Positions 13,601 to 25,700 of a DNA stretch of 64,000 nucleotides are shown piece by piece. This stretch comes from Apus apus (lineage: Eukaryota; Chordata; Aves; Apodiformes; Apodidae), in assembly GCF_020740795.1 (NCBI RefSeq), contig NC_067304.1, positions 2,222,056-2,286,055 of the forward strand, written 5' to 3'. The position numbers and the translations under genes are program-made. The notes under the pieces were generated by a model. The model had not been told where the DNA came from. It did no database searches and saw only the letters and a list, made by a program, of their open reading frames with translations. Within the stretch, counting starts at the first letter, position 1. Every line of letters starts with the position of its first letter.

Positions 13601-14915
13601 GCACCGATCCCAGGTAGGACTTTACTCCCCGGCTCTCGGTCTCTCCCCCCACCTCCGCCTCCCGCTCCCTCCCCTCCGCATCCCCCACCCATCCTGTCCC
13701 TTGGGCCCCTCTCGCCTTCTTCCCCCCCCCAACACACACACACACAAACACCCCCCTACAAAAACACCCCCCTGCTCGGTGGCCAGGGGGGTCGGGCGGG
13801 GGGCGCCGATGGCTGCTGGGCACCCGCCGAGCCCCTGGTGCCCACCGCTCTTCCACACGTACCCTTTAAGGATGACCTGGGCAAGACAGAGAACAACAAC
13901 TTCCTGCTCCAGCTCCCTAAAAACGCCTGTTTCCACGCAGGGGTTAGGCTGTGCGGCGAGATGGGGGGAGCTGGGAGGAGGTTTGGGGGTTTGTCGTCAT
14001 TGAACCATGCTTCTTTTTTTTTCCTTCTTCTTTTTTTTTTTCCTGTCTTTGCCTTTTATGCCTTTTTTTTTTTCCCTTTGGCCTTTTCCCCCCCCTTTTT
14101 ATTATTATTTTATTATTATTATTCTTTTGGAACATCTCTATTTTTTGCCTGCCAGCCCCAACCCAAGGCGGAGGGAAAGGAGAAGGAAGAGAAATGGAAG
14201 AGAACAGCTCTGAGTCGGCAGGACAATGCCCGGGAAACAGGGAAGATGAAACGTAGCTCTCGAAACCCATCCCTCCCACCCCTGGTTCTGAACCCTTCGC
14301 CCCCACTCCTCCTCTTTTTTAATACTCCTGAATTATTCCAGTCCACGAGCGGGAGGGGAGCGCACAGTCCGGAGTCCCTCGGAGCTGCCAAGAGCGTTGC
14401 AACAGGAAAGAAAGAAAGAGAGAGAGAGCGAGGGAGAGGGAGCCAGGCAGAGCCTTCACAATTGAGCAGCGAGAAGAGCAAGGAGAAATTAACATCCAAT
14501 TAGTGCCGTGTTTAACGAGGGAGACAGAGGCGGCTGTTGTTTTATTGCCCTGTTCTTTTCAGGCGCATCTGACAGGCAGCAGGGAAGGCACCCCTGCTCC
14601 AACTGACGTCATCATATTTTATTTTTTAATTATTTCCCACCCCCCCCCCCGCCTCCAGCTTCCCCTCCCTATTCCCCCTGTCTTTCTTTCCTCCTCCAAG
14701 TTTCACCGGGACAGACTCAGCAACTCGGGCAGGGAAATTTGGGACATTCTCACATTCAATCCACCCGTTCCCCCCTCCGCTTCCAGCCTCCTTTCCTTTC
14801 CCCCTCCAACCCCCCCCCCCTCACCTCCCAGTCCATCCGACACCAACCCCGGAAAAACAAACGTGCCAAACCCACCCCGAAGTCTTTGTTCTTCCAGAAA
14901 AGAAAAATAAATTTA

Positions 14916-14947
<32 letters not shown>

Positions 14948-15560
14948 AATAAAGGTTGGGATCAGAGCTGGTGGGAGCCTGGAGGAGGTTTCTCCGAGTG
15001 CGTGTGTCTGTCCCCTCTCCCGTCCCTCTCCCCAGACAACTCGTTCTCCCTGTAAAACTTCGTGGCATGTGACGCTGCTCCGGCCTCCTCTGGCAGCCTG
15101 ACAAGGAGCCGCACAGCGCAGGCAGCTTTTAAAGGGAGAAACTCCATTCCTGGAGGTTGGAGAATTCACACGTTTTCCAGCACGGAACGGCGCCTCGGAC
15201 GAGGGCCGCCGAGGTGAAGACCGACCCTCTCCACGCCGGGTGGGCTGAGGGGAAGCAAAACTGGAGAGACTTTTTCCCCCCTGCCCCCTTCCCCGGCTCC
15301 CTGGGCCTCCTGCTTCTCCCCCGGGATGGGGGGCCTGGCACCACGTGGAGGAAGCGTGTGAGGGCCACGGTGGCCATGGGGAAAGGCCTCTCAGCTGACC
15401 CCAGCCAGCCTGGGCCACCACCGCTTTCCCCCTCCACGCCCAGGGTCTCCTCAGGGTGGGATGAAATGCCACCAGCTCACCCCGAGAGTGCTGCCATCCA
15501 GGAGGGGATGGGGCAGCTGTTTGGGGGGTTTTGAGGGACTGACACCCCCCCCAAAAAAAA
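10680..15560. promoter_or_regulatory. CpG-rich, polypyrimidine-rich island
   Basis: About 5 kb with many CG dinucleotides, long T or A runs (11793-11816, 13281-13297, 14017-14090), a (CA) run near 13735, AAT/ATT microsatellites at 14100-14125 and 14917-14945, and a full CRE at 14604. It resembles a CpG-island promoter or first-exon region of a developmental gene, but I could not identify a coding exon. Direction of transcription is unknown. Confidence 0.5.
14604..14611. promoter_or_regulatory. Consensus cAMP-response element
   Basis: TGACGTCA, a perfect CRE palindrome, followed directly by an AT-rich stretch (CATATTTTATTTTTTAATTA) that could act as a TATA-like region. Inside the CpG-rich island. 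Confidence 0.5.
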
Positions 15561-18540
15561 AAAGAAAGAGCCTGCAGCAGGCAAGGGGGAGCGTGGAAGC
15601 AGCTCTTCCCCTCCTGTCACAAGCCACTGGTGACGGATGGAGCTGCCAGCGTGGCGGGTCAGGCCACCAGGCTGGACTTGCCCGCTGTGCCCTTTGTGGC
15701 CTTTCCTCCTTGTTTCCAGCCAGAATTGCCCTTATCCAGGGAGACCGTCCAGCAGGACCCGGCTCCTCTGTAACCTCCTGCCTCAGCCAAAGGCCACCCC
15801 AGGGGATGGGGCCACCCCAGGGGATGGGGCCACCCCACACCCACCGAGGACCGGGGACAGGTCCGGGGCCACCAGGCTGCCAGCACTTGGGGCTGGTCCA
15901 AGTCCCCACCCTGAGCATTTCCCAGCACCAGCCGGTCCCACCTCCCCAGCAGCAGGATCTCCTCCACCAGGGCTGTTATTTTATTATTTCTTTAACTGAA
16001 TTATTTGCCCACGTGGAGCAGCACAAACAGCCTTATCGAGGGCAGCCGCGCCACGGCGACACTTCCTTGTGCGCCGTGCTGAGCTGGGGCCTCTCCGTGG
16101 CTGCTGCGGCTGGAGGGGGGAACCAGCAGCCCCTGCCCTCCCCGCTGAGCAGGCACCAGGGTGATGGGCACCGAGGTGCCACTGGGAGAGGTTTGCTCTG
16201 CAGCTTCTCCTCCCGGGGAGAGCAGCAAGGCCCGGCGGGGGGGGTTGGTTTTAACCGCGGGGTCTTCAGCTGGAGAGCTCTGCAGGGGAAAAGGGAAGGA
16301 CTTTCTGCTCTGCTGCACTCTCCCTGGGCACAGGGGCTTCACCAGCACCTCCTTGGTCCCCAAATCCTGCCAGACCCAAATATTCAGGCACTGCGGAGAG
16401 TCATGGCAGCCTTGACCTGAGCTTCCCTCTACCAGCTGCCGATGCTGCCTCCATTTTCGCCCCGGCAGCTGGGAGCAGATGAGGCCAAAGTCCCAGGGCT
16501 CTGTTTTCCACTGAGGGCTGATAAAGCAGGCAGGCACAGAACAGCCACGATCTCCACCCATCCCGGCTTTTGTGTAGGAGAAAGTCAATATTTAAACCCA
16601 GGTTTGTTTCCTGGGCAGATAGGAGAGCACTGGGGCTGTGCATGGGAGAAATCCCCAGCTCCATCCCAGATGCCAGGCCCCAAATTCCCCCTTAAACTTA
16701 AACCATCTTTCCAACAAACGTTCTCCTGATGATGGGTTTCACCTCCTGAGGGAGCAGGGCCCATCCCCATCACCTGTGTCCCACCAGGACCAGCTGCAGG
16801 GCTGGGCACCTGCTAATGGGGCAGCAATTTAAGAGACAAACCCAGGCTGGGTCTGGGTTGTTTCCTTGCTTGTTCTTGCTGCAGACACTGTCTCCATGAT
16901 GTGGCACCTCAAGTGAAGCATTGAAGAACCAGGGTTAGAAAGAGGAGGTAAGGAAATATTTAATCATCCCATAAGTGGCAGCCCCTCCTTTGAAGTGAAA
17001 GCTTTGAAACCTGGTTTTCATTTAGATGGACCAAAAACTGTGTTCAAGTGGTGGGTTTCCAGCAAGGCTTGTGGGTGGGTCCGACTGGACTGGGGAGAAC
17101 CTGCTGGCAGTGTGATTGCTCTGGTGCAGATGTAGGTGAACTCCTCAGGTGAATTCCTCAAAGGAAATGGTGCTCAGCCAGGTTGTGCACAGGGTGTAGG
17201 AGGTTTTATAGGTGTGTGACCAGCAGAAGGTCGCCTTAATTTTGAGGGGAAAGGTGTATGTTCCTGAGCAGCCATTGTGTGAGCAGGGAAGTGGGGTGCC
17301 CGGTGTTGGGGTAGGCAAGAAACCAGCTCATGGGCTAAAAGGCTGGTGGGTGAGGACCCTGTGAATTGTGCAGGGGAGGATGGAGAGACAGCCCACCCAA
17401 AGGCCTCAGAGTGGGTCTGTCAGCAGCAGAGTCTCCATCACCCTTTCCAGGATTGCTCAGGTCCATCTTGACTCCAAATATCAACTTTCATGTATGTTGT
17501 CTCAAGCAGCCCAGCCCACTGCTGCCTCCACCCTCCCTCCAGGTGCTCCCAGTTTGCTCAGCCTAAACCTGCCTGACCTCCTGTGGGGCTGAGAAGGTCA
17601 GAGGGAATCTGAGTTTGCAAGAGCTGGTTTAGTCTTGGCTTTGGGGGAAGAAACCAAAGGCAATTTCTGTCTTAAACTGAAGCCTTCCCTGAGTGGGGGA
17701 GCCCATTGTGGAAAAAAAACAACAGTTTTTAACAAAAGAAACACTCAAGAGTTGTTTCATAGCTGTATTTTGGAGCATGGTTAAATCCTCTTGGAAATAA
17801 TCTCTGGTGTTAGGGAACAGGGCCATGCATTATTGAACTTCTGTTACTGTCACATAAACTGCACGGGGAGGGAGGACGCGACTGACTTCATGACACTGAA
17901 GGGAGCTGGGTGGGGACTGCTGGTCCCAGCATGGACCAGCACTGACCCACAGGTCCTGGCTAGAAGGTGCAGATCAAACCTGTCTGATGGGGAAAGTCCC
18001 CTGTGCCACGGGAGGTTGGGGTCTCCAGAGGACCAGGATGAGATGTGACCCCAGCTGCTGCTGCAGCAGCACACAAGGACCTGCTCAAGGACCCCAAAAC
18101 CTCTTCCCAGGGAGTGCAGCAAGACCTCTGTGCAAAAGACTGCTTCGTGGGGGAACCAAAATGGGGGGAAATCTGCCTGGCTGCCATGCCAGCACAGACT
18201 GCTGCAAAAGAACTTGTCTGGGGAGTCGAGGACAAATCCTGCCCAGCTGCCCCTGGTGAGCAATGCTACACAAGGGCCAAACATGCTCCTGTGTGTGTGA
18301 GGAGCCCTGGACTCCAACACTTTACAAGCCTTTGGCCAGCTCAAGGTTTATCCCTTCAGACATTGATGGACAGAGTGGCCCCTTCCTGCTTGGCCACCCC
18401 TCTGGCGTGGAGCTGCCAGGACGCTCGACGCGCGGCTCCGTGTCGGTCGGCAAAGCGGTGATGCCCGGGTTGGGCAGGAGCCCGTGGGGATCGTGGTCCT
18501 GCCAGCTGAGGGACAGTCGTGCTGGTCTGACCCAGGACCC
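15560..18540. other. Intergenic, downstream of MTCH1
   Basis: No gene recognised. Three tandem copies of an 18-base GGGGATGGGGCCACCCCA unit lie at about 15789-15838. The rest is ordinary GC-rich sequence. Confidence 0.5.
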
Positions 18541-19268
18541 AACTCACAGAATCCCAGTGTGGTCAGGGTTGGAAGGGAGCTCTGGAGATCATCTAGTCCA
18601 ACTTTCCTGCACCAGCAGCTTGTACAGGATCGCAGCCAGGCAGGTCTGGAATGTCTCCAGAGAAGGAGACTCCTCAACCTCTCTGGGCAGCCTGTCCCAG
18701 GGCTCAGTCACCCTCAAAGTGTACAGAAATTTGTTCTCATGTTTAGATGGAACTTCCTGTGTCCCAGTTCATGCCTGTTGCCCCTTGTCCTGTCACGGGG
18801 CAGCTCTGAGAAGTCTCACCCCATCCTCCTGACACCCACACTGATAGGATCCCCTCTCACTTCTCTCTTCTCCAGACCAAACAGGCCCAGCTCTCTCAGC
18901 CTCTCCTCCTAAGAGAGATGCTCCAGCCCCCTCATCATCTTTGTAGCCCTTTGCTGGACTCCCTCCAGTAGCTCCTTGCCTTTCTTGTGGTGGGGTCCCA
19001 GAACTGGACCCAGTTCTCCAGATGTGGCCTCATCAGGGCAGAGCAGAGGGGCAGAACCTTCCTTGACCTGCTGGCCACACTCTTCTTAATACACCCAGGA
19101 TGCCACTGGCCTTCTTGGCCACCAGGGCACATTGTTTGCTCATGGTGAACTTGTCCAGCAGGACTCCCAGGTCCTTCTGCCCAGAGCTGCTTTCCAGCAG
19201 GTCAACTCCTAACCTGTCCTGGCCCCTGAAGCACGTGCACAGGCTGCCTGCCCAGGTCACACCTGGGG
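18541..19268 (-). mobile_element. CR1 fragment downstream of MTCH1
   Basis: About 0.73 kb. The plus strand starts with the reverse complement of the CR1 3' region (GGTTGGAAGGGAGCTCTGGA, CATCTAGTCCAAC) and runs back through the 3' part of the element towards the end of ORF2 (CAGTTCTCCAGATGTGGCCT, CCAGGTCCTTCTGCCC). More diverged than the other copies and without a clear terminal octamer. It starts about 410 bases past the MTCH1 stop, so it may lie in the 3' UTR. No intact reverse transcriptase frame. Confidence 0.88.
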
Positions 19269-19679
19269 CTACAGGTTCCTGTAGTGGGTGGCCTTCCCAG
19301 CAAGGTGACCTTGGATCTCTTGCCTGCTCCTCAGCTCAGGCAGACGAAGCAGACTTTTGTCCCTGCACCTCAGGGCTGGCTCACTTAGTACCTGGACACT
19401 TTCTGGTTTCCCAGCCTTCCCCAGCGCCTCCAGAGCTCCAGCTTGGACCAAAGAGACAAGACTCTTTCTGCTACACATCCCGGTTGAGGATGGGGCTTTG
19501 GTCCAGCTGGAGCTTGAAGCCAGATCTCCAGAAGCCAACTTGTTGCTGGCCTTGCTGGAGACAAGGTGTCTTGTTCTGGCATCACGGACTTTGGATTGAA
19601 AATCAAAAATACACAGGTATTGAAACAAGCTTAGGGTTTCATGAGGAGTCCAAGTTCATCACCTCTCCCTGCTGAGGAG

Positions 19680-19754
19680 TCAGTCGAGGGGGAAGGAGGA
19701 GGCTGGCATGGGTGCCCTGCGGAAGAGCAGGCTGGAGCCACGGAAAAGCTGCCC
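19680..19754 (-). CDS. MTCH1: MTCH1 exon 12 (C-terminus and stop)
   Basis: Encodes [13 protein letters not shown] then a divergent tail [11 protein letters not shown], ending in TGA at 19682-19680. The recalled mammalian ending after FRR is VSSGSCFALE, so the tail differs. I found no canonical AATAAA on the minus strand in the next kilobase; a GATAAA variant lies at 18353-18348. Confidence 0.92.
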   Translation of the reverse strand, partial: GQLFRGSSLLFRRAPMPASSFPLD

Positions 19755-22700
19755 CTGAGGAGGAGAGAGCAGAGGGTCAGGGCAGCCCTGCTGGGACCTG
19801 CCCGGGAACTGCGGCTGCTTTCGAGGGAACCCTCCAGAGGACTGTGAGGCCTCAGCACCCTGGGTTGCTGTGGAGAAATCAAGATTTCAGCCCTGTCAGC
19901 ACCAGGGATGGGCATTTTTCCCAGGGGTGACTGCTGGAGAGGGCAGAGCCACCTTGGCTGGCTGTGAGCAACACGTCTGCCAGAGGTTTGCAGGCTGCAA
20001 GGTCAGGGCGTGCAAGGGGCAGCCCGGTACCGCCAAGCCTGGTACTCCTGCTGGAACTGAGGGATAGAAACACAACAGGGATGCAGCACAGGCACTTCTC
20101 GGGCAGCACTGGAGACCTCAAGGAGCCCAGAGTCCCACATGTGTCCCACTCCCTCACCTGAGCACTGAGATACCTCCAGCAGTGGATCCAGGAGGTGAAG
20201 GCAGGAGCGTAGGGAGGGAGGCCGGCGCGCAACCTGCGTGACAGGGAGGGAGGGCTGAGATGGTCTGCAGAGATGTCTCCTCATCCAGGCAGAGGTAACA
20301 CAAGAGCAGCAACAAGTGCAAGTGAGGACACAGAAACAGTGTCCACACTGGGCTGAAGGCCAAATGACCAGCTCGTTATTTACAATGCAGCAGATCATGT
20401 AATTTAATTACCCCTGGAGTGTACAAACAAGGAGTGTCACCTGGATACCTGAGGAGTCCAGGACTGTTCACTCTATCTACACCTTCAAGAGGGAGCAGAT
20501 ATGGAGATGCTGTACCAGCAGCTTGGATCTCAGTGCAGACTTCTTGCAGCAGTAGGAGTGGGGAAGCAAGCTTGGCCCTGCTCCTGCCTGCACCCAGTGC
20601 TGCATTAAGAGCTTTCTTTCCCTCAGGCCACTCCCTGGAACCAGCACAATCCCTTTGATCCCTTCTGCCTCTGGCCTAGTACAGATCAGACCACACCACC
20701 ACGACTCTCCCTGTTTCTCTCCATTTGAGTTTTTATGCTGCTCTTGGCTGTGCCCTCTGCTCTCAAATTATAAGCAACCTGGGACAGGAAACGAGCCCTG
20801 TAGTGGCACCGCCTGCCAGGTGCCCTGGAGTTTATGGTTCTGTGTGAAAGGTTTACGATGGTTTGGGGAGGATTCAGACAACAAGGGGCTGGAAGAAAGG
20901 AAGGGAAAGACAGATCTTAGATGGACATACCCACAGTTGTTCACTGCCATGAGATCTCCCACCAGAAGGAATGGGTAGGTCAGCATGCTCACAGCAATCT
21001 GAAAGCACAGAAAACCAGGAGCCTCTCTAACACTCACCATGTCAAACATGCTGGTTCCAGCTTTTCCATCTTAGCAAAGTTACCCTCATTTGGATATCAA
21101 GTACAAACCAGCTGTTGTGCCCAAACCATGAGTTCCCAGCCCAGAGATGGCAGAAGAGGAGAAGTGGTGTGGCAGTGGCCTACGTACCCCCATCACAAAC
21201 TTTGTGTAGCTCCGGATCACCGATGCTTGGCTGAACTGGAAAGAGAAACCAAAGGCACTGTGGAGGAGGTGGGTGACACCAGGCTGTCACTGACACTACA
21301 GGACATCCCTCTGAGCCTAAGATGATGGGCACGGGAAGAAGGCAGAGAGCAGTGGTTAACCCTGCATGCCAGTGAGAATCAAGGAGGATGTTTGCTATCA
21401 AACCTGATCCCCTGAAATGCAGCTGGAACCCAGCCCTGAGCAGACATGGCATCTTCACCACTGTCACGAGGTTTTATCCAAAGCCAAGTGTCTGCTTGTC
21501 TGAAATTAGCCATTAACCTCCTATTAACTCCTCACAACTGCAAGTGCTTTGCATGGGCTCCCTGAACCCTCCAGCAGCCACTTCCACTCACGTTATCATC
21601 CACGGCGTAGGTGTTGATGAAGTGAGCCAAGAGGTTGCAGCACCAGAGGAAGATGACATCCCCCAGGATGTGAGGGACTAAGCCACTGCAGAGGCAAAAA
21701 AAGAGGGGAATGAAGTGCAGAAGGGTCCCAGCCCTGCCTTCTGAGGTGCCCAGCCTTCCCTCCCTCCTTCCAGCAGCACGGGGAAGGTCCACTCCCCCCA
21801 GAATGCATCTTTACTTTGAGAGGAACTGAAGGGAAACAGGGAAGTTTCAGGGAAGAGCTCTCCTGGCCTTCAAACATGTGCTGCCTGCTGCTCCAGCCAG
21901 GAGATTCCCTGGAGTAGGAAGCTTGGGATCTGTCATTTGGTCACAACTTGGCCAAGTCCCCTTTTTCTACCCCAAATCCCTTCTTGGCCCAACTCCTGCT
22001 CTGAAACCCAGGCAAGACACAAAAGAAGCAGGTTTCTGTGAAGCTCCTGTCGCAGATGCTCTTCGGGATGCAGAGTGAGGAGTTCATCTCTTGGGGGAAT
22101 CTCCCTCCTTTTAGAAATGAAAATCAGGGGGGTTGTTCCTGCAAAACCTGCTCTACTGCAAAGCGGGATTAGCTGGGGGCAGCACCCCAGCCCCTCTGGC
22201 CCTTCTTCCCAGCCCCTCTGGCCCTTCTTCCCAGCCCCTCTGGCCCTTCTTCCCAGCCCCTCTGGCCCTTCTTCCCAGCCCCTGCTGCCACCTGGGAGCA
22301 TGGGGACACAGAGTGACATTCTGCTTTGGCTGACACCTCTCATTAGCTCCCAGCAGCACGAGCACCCCCCCGAGATTCTGCCTCTCAGGGCACTCAAACA
22401 TTAACAAAGCATTTCCAAGGGGTCTTCCCCTTTGTTGGTGCCTCAGCAGCATCTGTTGCTCGGGTGCAGGGACGGAGCGCGGCGCCTCCCGCCTCGGCTC
22501 TGCGGCTGTTCCCCGGCAGAAGGACCCAGGTGTGTGTTAAAGCTGCTTGTTTCACCAGCAGATGATTTCAGACAGCTCTTACGAAAATGAGCCCGTCAAG
22601 TGTTTGCTGGGCTGGGAAAAGCTGAGGTCTCAAGGGCCTGGCCCAGCAGAAGCCTCCAACAGAAGATCCTGGCTTAAAAGCTGTGATACGTGAGAGCAAC

Positions 22701-25700
22701 GGGCGGGATGAAGCAACCAAGGCTCTCTGGTCCCAAAGAGATGGTCTGTTTGCATTTAGCACTCAGCCTTTGTAAAAAAATCCTTTCTCTAACTCCAGGT
22801 CAAGTCTGAAGCTGCCTCCTGGGCTGCTGCAGATACAAGAGGGGCTTAATAAAGCCCAGGAACAGAGGAGGGGCCAGGACTGGGCCACAAGACACCTACA
22901 TAAAACCTCACCCATCTGCCCACAGAGAATGGGATCTTGGTTTGTTCCATTTGCTGTAAGGATTCCATCCCTCTCTGGTCTCCATGATGGAAGTAAAAAG
23001 GGGTGCTAGACCTGTGTTTATGGGATGCCTGGAGACCAGAGGTCTGAGAGTTGCAGAAAGGGACTAAAGAACCCAAGTTAATTTGTGCTCCAGCCCTCAT
23101 GCCTATTGAGATGTCCAAGATCTGGACTAGGAGTATTTTTAGAAGATGACAAGTCATTAAAAGCTGAAACAGCAGCAGGAAGATGGTGAAGCCTGTGGTG
23201 TGCAGTGATGCAACCCAGCAGGAAAAACCCTAGTGCTGGGGAGCAGCAGTTTTGGAGCCCCAGGAATATCTCCCAGGCAGGCAGGACCCTGCTGCAGATA
23301 GGAGGGGAAGCAAGAGGTGACCATCCTGAGAAGTCTTTATCTCTAGCCAGGCACACACCCAGAGGTTGTGCTGCTGTTACTGCTGTGCAGAGGTTACAAA
23401 GCCATGAGAAAGAAGTGCATGGTGGTGATTTGAAGGGAGGGGAAGTGCTTGGGTTGTGTCAGGAGGGCAGCAAAGCAGCAGTTTGGTCCTACAGATGCAG
23501 TGTGTTCCCCTTCCCAGCAGCGTGATTTCCTCGTGGGGTTGTAGAGCACATATAACTTCAGAGCCCTCCTGAGACACTTTGGGTTGTGTTAAAGCCTTTC
23601 CTGTGAACTATAAAGTTTAATTAGGCTCCCAACAGTGTTTATTTTATGTGGAGGAAGGGAATGTGGTGGCTCCTTTCACGTTGTTTCCTCGGGAGGTGGA
23701 GGAGAGGAAGGGCTGCTGGGCAACGTGTTCCAGCCTTGCCCCAAGGACAGGGAACATCCCAGAGGAACCTCTGTTTACTGGAAGAGATTTGGGGCTGCAC
23801 AGCTCAGCAGGGAAGCTGTGGACTGCAAAAGGAAGATGTGGTGATACCCAACTGATGGGGTCTCTGCAGACCTTTCCCCCTGGGGAAGCTCAGGATGAGA
23901 CTCCCTGTGATTGCTCCCCCCTTCCTGATGCATTAGTGATGTCAGTTATTAATTGGAATAAGTAAAACTTTTGAGACGTTTGTTTCATCTGGAGGCCCAA
24001 ATTTGGTGACTGCAGAGCCCAGGATATCAGGCCTCAATGCCCCTCCTGAAATTTCAGACCTGCCTTTACAGTTATTGACATCACAAAGTGAGTTACCTCC
24101 CCAGCAGGGGCAGAGGGTGGTTCTGCTTTTATATAGATGTGAAAAAAGGCAGGAAGCTTTAATTAAGGATTTAAGCAAAAAGGTGCTGGCTAGACTGCCA
24201 CGTCAGCAACATCATCAATTTGTTGTGCTTCATAAACAGCTCAAAAGAGCCTTTCAGCTCCTTATAGTCCAGGCAAACCTGCTGCCAGCACCAACCACCT
24301 GCTCATTCCAAGCACCCATCAGTGGAATGTGCTTCTTATCCAGGCCCTGGCTTTTATTTCAACAAGAGGTCTCATTGTTGCACTTGATCTTGGTGCCTGC
24401 TGCACAAACAAATGCTTTAAATGGCCCTTCACTGAAACACTGAGAGGAATCAAGGGAAAAAGAAAGGTAAGGGAAAAAAAAAAAAAGGGTTTTCCCTGGG
24501 CTCTGAAGGTTTGATTGAAGATAAGATCTGGGGCAAACTTAATGGATTTGATCTGGGCTCATGGGAGTGATGTGAGTCCCGTGGTCAGACAAGGTTGGGG
24601 AGGAGCTCAGGGGGGGTTGGCAGAGCAAGCAGGAGAGGGATCAGCACCTTCAGGCTATGGGAGACAGGATGTAAACAACAACTCACGTACACAAAGAACC
24701 CCAGGATCCCTTCTTCCTTCAGTATCCTGCCGATGGCGCTGAACACGCCGCTGCGAGGGAGGACAGAGCTGTGAGTGTGCAGGGCTTGCTCCACCTCTAT
24801 CCTGTATGCTCTGCAGCCACCACCTGTGGCACTGTGTGTGTTCCCCCCCACCAGCCACCAAGCCACAGCTTCTCAACCCCTGGAGGAGGAGCTGCACCCT
24901 GCCAGGCTGCAACAACACCCAACTTGCTGACAGCTGCTCCAGCGCTGAAGCTGGAAGAGCTCTGCTTGGTTGGATGTGAGTGGTTGCATGTGCCACCACT
25001 GTGGCACATCAGTGTGCTCTGATCAGGCCAATTCTCAGCCCAAAACCCCTGTCCTGGCTCTGGGAACTCGTGCCAGCAGTCATGGTTTAGCTGTGGTCAT
25101 GTCCAGCAAGCTGCCAGGTGGCTGCAAGAGCAGTTTTGCCCTGCAGAGAGGCAGGTGTCACTGGAAAAGGTTTGGGAAAATCCTGCAGACTGCCAGGGCT
25201 GCAGCACCCCTTCCTACCCCCTCCTCTGCCTCCCTGCTGCCTTCCCTTCCACCAACACCTAAAGCACAAAGGCAGGAGACTTCCCTGTGACCAGCAGGGT
25301 GTTACACCCACCAAAACCCCCATGGGCACAAGGAGGAACAGAGGCACACGGGGGACAGAGCCCAGCCGGTCCCTTCAACCCCCTCACCCACCCCTTAATC
25401 GTGGCTCAGATTCACTTATTTGGTCTCTCAAACCTCCTGGGTTGCCATATCCACTGTTGCACGGGAGCATCAGGCATGGCTGAGTCCCAGATTTGTGCTT
25501 CCATGTGCCCAAACCCTGCAGAGCTGCAGCCATTCACCTGTATTTGACTTCCCGGCCTACGAACTGGACCATGCAGCGCATGGAGATCACTGGGAGGAAA
25601 GAGAGAGAGAGAGACAGGGCTGAGAAAGCAACAAAGCAGTCTGGGATGTGATGGATGGGAAGGAAAACACCATCTGATGCTTCTGCCCCCAATTTGCATC

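Noticed and set aside
13232-14503. 423-codon plus-strand frame in the CpG island
   Set aside because: Made of Phe and Pro runs from polypyrimidine tracts; looks compositional rather than coding.
1-19600. PI16 or C6orf89, expected left of MTCH1 from human gene order
   Set aside because: I looked for the CAP domain of PI16 and for C6orf89-like sequence among the readable frames and saw neither. Gene order may differ or the genes lie outside the window.
19269-19628. 119-codon minus-strand frame just after the MTCH1 stop
   Set aside because: Lies between the stop codon and a CR1 copy, in what is most likely 3' UTR; no family resemblance.
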